Shown one piece after another: positions 58,101 through 64,000 of a DNA stretch of 64,000 nucleotides (position 1 is the first letter of the stretch; the number at the start of each line of letters is the position of its first letter). The stretch covers positions 1,871,470 through 1,935,469 of the forward strand of contig JAVLUZ010000340.1 in NCBI GenBank assembly GCA_036768485.1. Reading direction: 5' to 3'. The notes beneath the pieces were generated by a model that was given only the letters and a program-made list of their open reading frames with translations, was not told where the DNA came from and did no database searches. Position numbers and translations under genes: made by a program. Source of the DNA: Mermis nigrescens. Its lineage: Eukaryota > Nematoda > Enoplea > Mermithida > Mermithidae.

Positions 58101-59481
58101 TTAGCTAGAAAAATTGAAGCATCACAGTAAAAATATCTTTAAAAACATGAAGTATATTCGAAAAAATATTAGACTCATTGAAAAATAACTTATATTGAAG
58201 CGGCAATAAAGACGAAATGATTTAGCGATTCGTACCGATGAAGTTTTTTTAAGCAATTTTTGTTTTCCTCTTTTTTTAAGTCAATAAATTTTTCGAATTT
58301 TGTTTCATCCAATTTTTTTACTTCTCTAGATGTTAATTATGTGGCTTTATTAGTCATTAAGTTACCCTGCCATTTCATTTAACTTGAAAAGTATAAAAAT
58401 CGAATAAAACAGAATATTTGTTTAAAATTTTTCAAAATTTTTTTCAAAATTTTTTAAACAAAACAGAAGCAAAACAAAAAATAAAACAAAATTAAATTTT
58501 AAAACGGTACAAATATCCAATTTTCACCATTTTCAAGCAAAATGTTGCAAAGGTCGAAAAAAGCATTTATTGTATCATGTATTCTACTAACATTCATTAT
58601 GTACAAAATAATTACTTTTGTGTACCGATACACTTACATTCACATAACACTACAAGGAGGTATTATGCTCAAAATGACTTCAAATTTTGAGCAGCTATAG
58701 TCGATTATTTTGGGGAGGAGAGTAAGTAAACTATTTTTGAATAAACTATTTTTTGGCCAAAATTTGTCTAAAAAGTCAAGTTTTCGCTAAAATGGGCGGG
58801 GGCGCAAATCTCAAACTCTAAGCGGATGGTGGGGGCGACCGATTTTGGACGGGGTGGGGATATACGTGTTCGTAGGGCGTTGGGGGGTTTAAACCATGCA
58901 GAATATTTTTACCACCCCTTCCCCGCAAATTGGCTGCTGACCACCAGAATTGTCAATTTTTAGACAGTTTTAAGCATTTTTAGTTATATTTTGGCTCAAA
59001 AGTGTCACATGGTTTTGACTCTATGTTGTAAATTATTCAATTTTTTGTTCGAAAATCTTTCCGTTTTAATGTTATAGAAAGAATGAGCTTTGTACTCAAA
59101 CTAAAACGCCAAAAAACGGTGTTTCTGACGTGCACCCATGGTTTTTAAGCCTAAAAAAGGCACATTTTAAAAAATCTTTCGGGCTGACTCCCAGAATTTA
59201 CATGACTTTTGCATACATGCAACGGCCCGAAATTTAGGGAAGGGGGTCCCCGGCCATTTTCAGGTGGGGAAGGGGGTTAGGCCAACTTCAATTTTTAACC
59301 AAAAACGGTTGAAAAACATCAAAAAACGACTAAAAAATTCAATTTTTTCCAAAAATGGGGGGTCCAAAATTTTCTGGCTTTGAAGGTGGGGAGATGGAGG
59401 GACAGCCAAGTTTGGGTGGGGGTTTGTCTGTGTATTATCTGTATAGTATTATTATATTATTATATTATTATTATATTAATA

Positions 59482-59558
<77 letters not shown>

Positions 59559-62500
59559 TATCATCTTTCTATTAAACAAATTATTATCTATATATTATCT
59601 ATTATCTGTATTACTATCTGTTATCTGTCATGTCTGTGTACATGTATGGTGGGGGATTCCACATCCCCTGTGTTATTACATTTATAGGAGTTAATAATGG
59701 TTTAGTGGCAGTTTTATACGACGCAGCAGCGCCTTGTTTTGACGCAAGGTCGTCGCATAGACGGCGCAAACGTTGCATCTCTTCTTGCTGAGTCAGCATC
59801 TGCTGCTGGCAAGCGATCAATTGCGTGGCCAATTGGCGCTCGCTGACCGAAAGGTCGCTTTTGTGCAAGAAAGTGGGCGGAGCCAAAGCGCCGCCGAGCG
59901 AACCGTCGGGGTAAAGCGCCACGAAGCCTCAAACGAGAAACCACTAACAATGTACAATGCGCATTTATCGCATCACTACTAAATTAATTAAAAATTAATT
60001 CTATCAATTATTAAATTATTAAGCGTGCGAGCCAAATATTTCCTTTGTTTTTAAATTTACTGATTTTTCAACTTATAAGTAAAGTTCTGTTCAATTGAAT
60101 GTCCGGTTCCGAAATTAGAATGCACGCGCGTTACCCTTTATTTAATGTACGCAATTCATGCCATGCGTAAAAATATTGGAAATGATTGAAAGTAAAAAAC
60201 GTATAACCATCAAAGTATAGTAAGCTTATTCATACAAAACAAGGAGGATAGAGGATCTTCTTGGAAAGTCAGTCGCCCCCTAACCCTCCAAAGACCAAGA
60301 TTTTTTACAGCCCCGTCTGATTTTTGGCAAATACTTCCGTTTTTAGGCCATTTTCAGGTGCTTTTTTGGCCATTTTAGGCCAAAAATTGCGGGTCATTTA
60401 CTGCTCCCCTAAAAACGGTGGGGTTCCTCAAAGAATTTCGAGCTTTTACAAACCTACGTATACGTATTTCTTCCGAAAAGGTATTGGATGTTTAATCCAA
60501 AAATTGCAAATATACGTACCGGCTGGCACGCCGAAGGCGGCGTTGTCCGAGCGGCACGACCGCGTCGATGACGTCATCAGATTCGGCAACGGCGCGACGT
60601 TGTCGTTGACACCGGCGTCGGACAAAACGCCGCCGCGTTGAAATTCGTCCCGATAGGCGGGCGGAGCGGACGCGGTCATTACGGAATCGAAGCGACGCGC
60701 CGATTGGCCGACGCGCGGCGCCGCGAGCCCCGCCTCTTGCGATCTCATTCGTCGTCGCTGCTGCTGCTGTTCTACAAGCAGCGAATCGAACATCGATCGC
60801 ATGCTATCCATTTGACGCGCCAGTTCGTCGTAACGAGGATCGGACGAATCGTAATCGAAGGGCGTGGTTTCGATTTCGTCGCAACCAATCGCCGCCGAGT
60901 TAGGCGCGCGACGATTGGTCGATTGAATCGGAGGCGGCGCCGGCCGCTGATTGGTCGAAATTGGCGGCGGCGGCGGCCGCTCATTGGTCGAAAGCGGCGC
61001 GTTTCGCATTCGATCGCTGTTGGACGCGGCCGATTTGCGTTTGACGTTTTCGTCGTTGAACGAATGTCGCGGACGCGATTGCGACGTCACCGGCTTGTCG
61101 TAGGGCGACTGGTTGTTCGCGTTGCTATCGAGCGAAAAATTTTAATTAAATATCAAAACCATTTACGAAAGTAAAAAAACAATATAAGTGAAACAGATTC
61201 AAAAATAGGCGAATGAGGGATCGAACCAAGAGCAGATTGGAAGGGGGCGAGGTCATCGGAAAATATTGCTTTGAAGGAGATGTGCATTTTTGTATGATTC
61301 TGGCCATTTTTATCACGATTTGCCGAGTACTCATATGTAAATGACATTTACGACTTTATTGGCACTCTAAATACCTTACTTTTACGTCAGAAGTGTAGTT
61401 TTGGTGAAGAACAATGATTTTGCACTCCTTGCAATGATTCTTCCAGTGGTTTTTCGGCGCTTTGTGCTGATTTTTGCATTAATTTTACGATTTTTTCGAG
61501 GAAAAACTTCTACATTATTGAAATTTTCTTATTTTTTGCATTTGAAATGATTCTGCCTATCAAAAGACGGCAAAAACGGCTACTTTAAGCATAATGGATA
61601 AATTTTTTGGATTTGACTTTATTAGTGAAACTGTGAAACTTTGGGTTTCGTCTATTTAAAAAAATATTGGATCCGCCACTGGGTCACAACGGTGTGGAGG
61701 GGTCAGCCAGGAACAAAAACGAGAATTTTCAAGGAAAATTTAAGAATACCAGTACGTAGGAGGGCTTTTGAATATGTGTACAAAGAAAACGTCGGAAAAT
61801 GCGGTTTAATAGTTCTTTACTCTTTACGTTTTTACCGAAGTTTACGGGATATCGTCTTATATCTGCCACCCCCCTTGAATTTTGGATACGGCCCGTACAC
61901 ATTGTAACCCCAACACTACATATAGATAGGTACGCACGCGATATCGCCTAGAAAAAAATCATGTCTGTCCATATGTATACTACAGCCTACAAAGAAAATA
62001 AGATTATTTATATGATAATATTTAATTGAATTTATACGCAAAGACGTCATGTAACTAATTCGACTGACATTATACATGATCTTGGGGAGGGGGTGGGGAA
62101 GGTTTCACCCCCTAGAATTCGCGATTTTTATACAGTTTCCGAAAATTTCCTAGAAATTCGCAGAAAAGGCGCTTTCAAAGCTTTTCTAGCTAACTATTTG
62201 CTCAAAAATGTCAAAGTTTCGGCACTTCGCGCCAAATACTCATGTTTTGACTATATTTTGTCCGATCTGTTCTACTTTTTTGATTTTGTATGAAGTTTTT
62301 AAAATGTTTCCATGCTCTAGAAAGATAGAGCATCGTCAGAAACGCCGAAAAACGATGTTTTTGACCCCGCCTCTTTTTTAGCCCAAAAAGGCACTTTAAA
62401 TTCCCCCTAGAATTCCCATGCTTTGCATGTCTGCTGGCACCTGTATGCGTTTAAGGCTATATCGTTGTTGCGCCGGAAGCTTTGCAAACGCGGATTCTTC

Positions 62501-62707
62501 TGAATATTTTTGCCCGAGACTGCGTTTGGACGGAAGAAAGCGGAGTCGCCGAACAATTCTTCGTCCATATCGTCAACGGTGGGCGGGGCTACATTTTCAT
62601 TGTTATTCTCTAAACCGGCTTCGATTGGTTGGAAATCGAAATCGAAATCCGCGTTGCCTTCTTCTACATCACTTTCATTGTCAGGCTTCGATTTCGTCCT
62701 TTTGTGT
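42636..62707 (-). CDS. PCM1: PCM1 orthologue, pericentriolar material 1 (5' end not in window)
   Basis: Scaffold of centriolar satellites, the dynein-moved granules that deliver proteins to centrosomes and cilia. Sixteen exons, 5' to 3': 62707-62441, 61124-60520, 59927-59680, 58104 (or 58090)-57979, 57063-56943, 55465-55343, 53880-53748, 53547-53476, 52938-52828, 51091-50957, 50375-50301, 48364-48132, 47388-47268, 47206-47172, 44975-44864, 42731-42636. All introns are GT-AG and phases agree at every join, except that the third join needs the inner acceptor at 58090. With it the coding length is 866 codons including the stop. The anchor is ESIYSEVATLISQNEQRPHY with LLELFRELQML, nearly identical to vertebrate PCM1. 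AFFHKKLAVDLEQCL and LANLQEVVKDHVSFYNLVQ match the next conserved blocks in order. Vertebrate PCM1 is about 2,000 residues, so the N-terminal coiled coils are probably encoded to the right of the window. Confidence 0.88.
44270..44460 (+). repeat. dispersed repeat family 1 copy
   Basis: Marked by ggagtccccggtcatttt, a gggggg run, aaaaattcaatttcttcc and attttctggcttt. Copies also at about 45840-46050 (reverse), 52185-52345 and 59221-59420. Non-coding, located in PCM1 introns. Confidence 0.75.
44560..44855 (+). repeat. dispersed repeat family 2 copy, next to PCM1 exon o
   Basis: Shares tttgctccatttcatcgaact, ctagaaagga and gcccaaaaaaggca with the copies at 46470-47115 and 62075-62434. Ends about ten bases from the exon o donor. 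Other copies: 49110-49455, 58915-59220, 62815-62995 (reverse) and 63560-63965 (reverse). Confidence 0.65.
44864..44975 (-). CDS. PCM1: PCM1 exon o
   Basis: Acceptor ttaaaccag/cgat, donor gatgag/gtgtgc. Encodes CEFSEHLTYHEELTKIDKAM. A dispersed repeat of family 2 begins soon after the donor. Confidence 0.78.
44990..45028. repeat. (AAT)n microsatellite
   Basis: About a dozen aat/taa units in the intron upstream of PCM1 exon o. Confidence 0.95.
45157..45401. mobile_element. MITE with about 28-bp terminal inverted repeats
   Basis: Left end actatagtctatttcac continuing to cgtgc. The right end gcacaaggtttcgtgaaac continuing to agactatagt is its reverse complement with three mismatches. 245 bases, no coding capacity. 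Related single ends occur at 43478 and near 12200 in Helitron copy 1. Confidence 0.82.
45840..46050 (-). repeat. dispersed repeat family 1 copy, reverse
   Basis: Reverse-orientation copy (gccagaaaattct, ccaaacatttacccc, ggtcggggacc). Intronic. Confidence 0.75.
46470..47115 (+). repeat. dispersed repeat family 2, two adjacent copies
   Basis: Two tandem-oriented copies (about 46470-46815 and 46840-47110) each with tcatttttggc, a gcgcttcgcgcc/gcgcttggcgcc element, gacgtgtactcat/gacgtgtatgc and cccccagaattccca. Intronic. Confidence 0.75.
47172..47206 (-). CDS. PCM1: PCM1 micro-exon n (35 nt)
   Basis: Acceptor cttgttttag/acgg, strong donor aacag/gtgagt. 35 bases encoding TENPANNRVRN. Without it the phases of exons m and o do not agree. 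With it they fit exactly. The intron before it is only 61 bases. Confidence 0.78.
47268..47388 (-). CDS. PCM1: PCM1 exon m, C-terminal conserved block
   Basis: Acceptor catattcag/cttg, donor aacaat/gtaatc. LANLQEVVKDHVSFYNLVQN matches the ISEVLFNELAFFKLMQDLDN block. Phase agrees with exon l. Confidence 0.9.
48132..48364 (-). CDS. PCM1: PCM1 exon l, C-terminal conserved block
   Basis: Acceptor tatcatcag/tcaa, donor ttacc/gtaatt. TNEAAFFHKKLAVDLEQCL and VGFQG align with the FFHKQLGSILQDSLAKFAG block. Ends in phase 2. Confidence 0.9.
48600..48860. repeat. ccaaccaac low-complexity tract
   Basis: Degenerate tandem of ccaac/caact/agcca words. It makes a Trp/Leu/Val/Gly-rich open frame on the minus strand that is an artefact of the repeat. 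Confidence 0.92.
49110..49455 (+). repeat. dispersed repeat family 2 copy
   Basis: Begins agatcttggggag and ends ggaattcccatgctttgcat, with gaaacaccgaacaata inside. Intronic. Confidence 0.65.
49825..50085 (-). repeat. dispersed repeat family 3, reverse copy
   Basis: Contains gaaaaatggtgttttttcgc and ctttggtgccgcccaccta, the reverse complement of blocks at 37105-37320. Intronic. Confidence 0.7.
50301..50375 (-). CDS. PCM1: PCM1 exon k
   Basis: Acceptor gtttttcag/ctat, donor ttgccg/gtatgc, 25 whole codons. YGDYMPFLKAQSTKASV parallels MKEVIPFLKEHMDEVC of vertebrates. Confidence 0.8.
50957..51091 (-). CDS. PCM1: PCM1 exon j
   Basis: Acceptor aattttcag/caaa, donor gctagt/gtaatt, 45 whole codons. 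Encodes KSVIDKSLKRMQKNQTENGS and a basic end. It joins exon i in phase. Confidence 0.78.
52185..52345 (+). repeat. dispersed repeat family 1 copy
   Basis: ggtccccggttatttttagg and attttctgactttg blocks as in 44270-44460. Intronic. Confidence 0.7.
52828..52938 (-). CDS. PCM1: PCM1 exon i
   Basis: Acceptor cttcttcag/aaca, donor aacaa/gtaaat, 37 whole codons. Ends in DSMTSDDELVNREQ, comparable to the acidic ATTDDETFEKN stretch in vertebrates. Confidence 0.83.
53476..53547 (-). CDS. PCM1: PCM1 exon h, conserved core
   Basis: Acceptor attttaag/gata, donor catgac/gtaagt, 24 whole codons. DNLRIRGFRAIRDILNNYL continues the core block, parallel to DYLRQRALYALQDIVSRH of vertebrates. Confidence 0.92.
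53748..53880 (-). CDS. PCM1: PCM1 exon g, conserved core
   Basis: Acceptor ttttttag/cggt, donor agttcg/gtaagt. Encodes DSLRESIYSEVATLISQNEQ then RPHYLLELFRELQMLSS, the most conserved block of PCM1. This exon alone identifies the gene. Confidence 0.93.
54400..54588. mobile_element. hAT-type MITE, single copy
   Basis: Ends caggggcggattta and tggatccgccactg. Flanked by 8-bp duplications attttctg (54392-54399) and atttcctg (54589-54596) with one mismatch. Related to 35917-36285. Lies in a PCM1 intron. Confidence 0.87.
55120..55162. repeat. (ATA)n microsatellite
   Basis: About thirteen ataata units in a PCM1 intron, next to exon f. Confidence 0.95.
55343..55465 (-). CDS. PCM1: PCM1 exon f
   Basis: Acceptor ttctccctag/cgag, donor ggaaa/gtcaga. 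Encodes a basic segment (APYRRAGGLARDRSTSIVYR). It lies just upstream of the conserved core, as the basic region does in vertebrate PCM1. Confidence 0.75.
55626..56097. mobile_element. MITE with about 75-bp compound terminal inverted repeats
   Basis: Left end ggtattcctctagcatgtc continuing through gacaaaagtgtatcctcc. The right end is the reverse complement with few mismatches. Each arm contains the word tctagcatgtct twice. Flanked by gtatggg on both sides (7-8 bp duplication). Non-coding, in the intron between PCM1 exons e and f. Confidence 0.87.
56943..57063 (-). CDS. PCM1: PCM1 exon e
   Basis: Acceptor aaatttcag/cacc, donor caaag/gtattt. Encodes NQNLSETFPQRVLANDKPER, low-complexity and basic. 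Phases 1 and 2 match its neighbours. Confidence 0.72.
57979..58104 (-). CDS. PCM1: PCM1 exon d
   Basis: Strong acceptor tttttctag at 58105-58106, donor taggag/gtagat. Only an acceptor 14 bases further in (58090, gcaaag/tcg) keeps phase with exon c, unless a small exon was missed between them. Encodes RPLSRTSLYHLLAPNPYLSD. Confidence 0.65.
58915..59420 (+). repeat. dispersed repeat families 2 and 1 side by side
   Basis: A family 2 copy (about 58915-59220) is followed directly by a family 1 copy (from ggggtccccggccatttt at about 59243). The adjacency suggests the two are parts of one longer repeat. Confidence 0.65.
59445..59570. repeat. (ATT)n microsatellite
   Basis: About 120 bases of att units with interruptions. 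Open frames of poly-Leu or poly-Tyr through it are artefacts. Confidence 0.95.
59680..59927 (-). CDS. PCM1: PCM1 exon c
   Basis: Acceptor cgtttgag/gctt, donor ataaat/gtaata. Encodes the coiled-coil SERQLATQLIACQQQMLTQ followed by QEEMQRLRRLCDDLASKQ, which parallels the QLTWQQNNVQRLKQ region of vertebrate PCM1. The donor lies just inside a microsatellite-bearing repeat, so the exact 3' edge is less certain. Confidence 0.7.
60520..61124 (-). CDS. PCM1: PCM1 exon b
   Basis: Acceptor gctcgatag/caac, donor gccg/gtacgt. 605 bases, much richer in G and C than its surroundings. A Pro/Asn/Arg-rich first half (NERPPPPPISTNQRP) is followed by a helix with heptads (YDELARQMDSMRSMFDSLL) and a Gln/Arg run. 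Phases agree with exons a and c. Confidence 0.8.
62075..62434 (+). repeat. dispersed repeat family 2 copy, abutting PCM1 exon a
   Basis: From atgatcttggggaggg to ttcccatgctttgcatgtctgc, with agagcatcgtcagaaacgcc inside. Its right edge lies about six bases from the donor of exon a. Confidence 0.8.
62441..62707 (-). CDS. PCM1: PCM1 exon a
   Basis: Acceptor cctattag/acac, donor acag/gtgcca. Encodes KRTKSKPDNESD, an acidic stretch and DDMDEELFGDSAFFRP. Ends in phase 2. A dispersed repeat begins within about six bases of the donor. The inner AG at 62698 is an alternative start. Confidence 0.72.
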
Positions 62708-62814
62708 CTAATAGGCAATAAGAAAATGAGCAATTGATGAGTGAATCGCAAAAAAAGCAAAAGATAATTAATAAAAGCGGAAAATACTGAAATGAAGACA
62801 GGAAGACTTATTGG

Positions 62815-62995
62815 TGATAAGCAGACATGCACAGCATGGGAATTCTTGGGGGGCCTTAAGATGATAAAGTACCTCCTTTGGGGCCCGTAAACGGTGGGTA
62901 CGCATCATCAAAAACATCCTTTTTTGGCGTTTCTGACGATGTTCTATCTTTCTCACAGCATAAAATGTATTATCAGGATCGACTTCAGAAATGAA
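62815..62995 (-). repeat. dispersed repeat family 2 copy, reverse, partial
   Basis: Starts gcagacatgcacagcatggg and contains ggcgtttctgacgatgttct. Upstream of PCM1 exon a. Confidence 0.75.
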
Positions 62996-63051
62996 TCTAG
63001 AATATCTAGAAAATAGAAGGTTTTTGTACGATTTAAATATTGTTTTACAAA

Positions 63052-63495
63052 ATGTTTCATTCAGCAGTTGATGTTAATGTAAATGACTTCTTCACATTAA
63101 GAGACAACAACACCAGATCCACCAACACATCAAAATTAAAAGTCACTGCTTTAAAATCTAACTTGAAGAAATATTTTTTCAATCACAGAATAATAAATGT
63201 TTGGAATATGCTCCCTGAATCTGTGGTAAACGCTTCCAGTAGTAATGTGTTAAGGCTAAAATTAGAAAATCTAAAAATGAACTATGGAGAATAAACCTTA
63301 GTCATAAGTAAGAGCACTGCCTTTATGACCTTGCCAAGCAATGTTTCTTCTTGGTACGAGCTGTATTCGCATTATTGCTTTAACGTCTTTTATTCTGTAT
63401 TCTACATTTTCCGCGACTGTACATTTTTTCTTCGTTAAAGTTTCTGATGACATATTTTCGCTGTTGCAATAAACTCTACTTTACTTTACTTTATA
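63052..63495 (+). pseudogene. LINE (non-LTR retrotransposon) 3' end
   Basis: An 81-codon open stretch ending in TAA at 63292-63294. FFTLRDNNTRSTN, KKYFFNHRIINVWNMLPE and SVVNASSSNVLRLKLENL match the C-terminal tail common after the RT of non-LTR retrotransposons. A 3' untranslated region follows, with AATAAA near 63470 and a short ttactttactt tail, typical of LINEs that end in a simple repeat. The rest of the element is missing (5' truncation). Confidence 0.82.
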
Positions 63496-63559
63496 AAAAC
63501 ATAAAAAATTTCGAAAAAAAGCAACGAAAGTCGAACGAATTGAACAATATGTATATAGG

Positions 63560-63965
63560 TCAAAACATGAGTGTATGGCGCGAAGCATTGAAAATCTGAC
63601 ACTTTTGAGCAAATAGATTAGCTAAAAACATTTGAGAAAGCTTTTTTTCTACCAATTTTCAGGAAAATTTCGGTAACTTGAAAAATCGTCAATTCTGGGG
63701 GGGGGGTGAAAAAATTTCTGCGGAGGGTGTGAATTTTTAATTTTTCTGGGAGGGTTCGCTCAAGATCATGTATGGTGATAGCAAAACTAGTTTATGAGTA
63801 AATAATGAATAAAACGATATAGGTAGGTAGTAGCAGACATGCACGGCATGAGAATTCTGGGCGGGTGTGGAATTTAAGGCGCCTTTTTGGACTTAAGAGC
63901 GGAGGACACACGTCAAAAATGCCATTTTTCAGAGTTTCTGACGATGCTCTTGTTAAAACAAAAAA
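63560..63965 (-). repeat. dispersed repeat family 2 copy, reverse, long
   Basis: Runs from about ggcgcgaagcattgaaaatc to gatgctctt, apparently with an internal restart at gcagacatgcacggcatgag (63834). Window ends just after. Confidence 0.65.
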
Positions 63966-64000
63966 TATTGAAAAATATCGGAAAACGTGAACAAAAAATA

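Noticed and set aside
59355..59694. Poly-Leu and poly-Tyr frames
   Set aside because: Translation of an (ATT)n microsatellite.

Overview
The window is eukaryotic, almost certainly from an invertebrate animal. It carries a multi-exon gene with GT-AG introns on the minus strand whose exons match the conserved C-terminal half of PCM1, the centriolar-satellite scaffold. Around it are Ty3/gypsy LTR retrotransposons, Helitron-like insertions, hAT-type MITEs, a mariner fragment and a LINE 3' end. I see no bacterial operons, no CRISPR array, and no rRNA or tRNA gene I could support. The species cannot be named from the sequence. PCM1, as far as I recall, is absent from nematodes, so a nematode is unlikely.

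Layout. 1-1.2 kb: two blocks of a 21-bp minisatellite. 2.2-4.6 kb: a 5'-truncated, frameshifted Ty3/gypsy relic (element C) with one LTR. 5.4-34.6 kb: a nested stack. The outer element A (5382-34582, LTRs of about 1.06 kb, 4-bp target duplication TTTA) was hit twice. A 3.87-kb Helitron-like element (10075-13944) sits in its protease codons. A complete second retrotransposon, B (15563-26505, LTRs of about 0.94 kb, duplication CTAT), sits in its RNase H codons. At both junctions A's reading frame resumes exactly on the far side. Without its guests A is about 14.4 kb. 34.6-42.6 kb: dispersed repeats, a dimeric hAT MITE, a mariner 3' end and a second Helitron-like copy. 42.6-62.7 kb: the PCM1 gene, 16 recognised exons read right to left, with introns full of short dispersed repeats. 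63.0-63.5 kb: a LINE 3' fragment.

Most interesting content. Element B has an order I do not know from any described family: Gag, CCHC knuckle, membrane glycoprotein-like (Env-like) segment and aspartic protease in one uninterrupted frame, followed by RT-RNase H-integrase, then a third ORF. The third ORFs of A and B are related to each other and resemble DEDDy 3'-5' exonucleases. The copy in A keeps an Asp-x-Glu and a Tyr-x3-Asp motif. The copy in B is an open 475-codon frame whose catalytic residues are replaced. DEDDy-type ORF3s are known from bdelloid rotifer LTR elements (Arkhipova group, recalled from memory). Two divergent versions nested here, one apparently non-catalytic, make this the best candidate for an unusual system. 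Element A also has an RS-rich Gag and a PWWP-like tail on its integrase.

A is broken by several stops and frameshifts. B has one visible inactivating change, a stop late in integrase. No repaired sequence is given for either.
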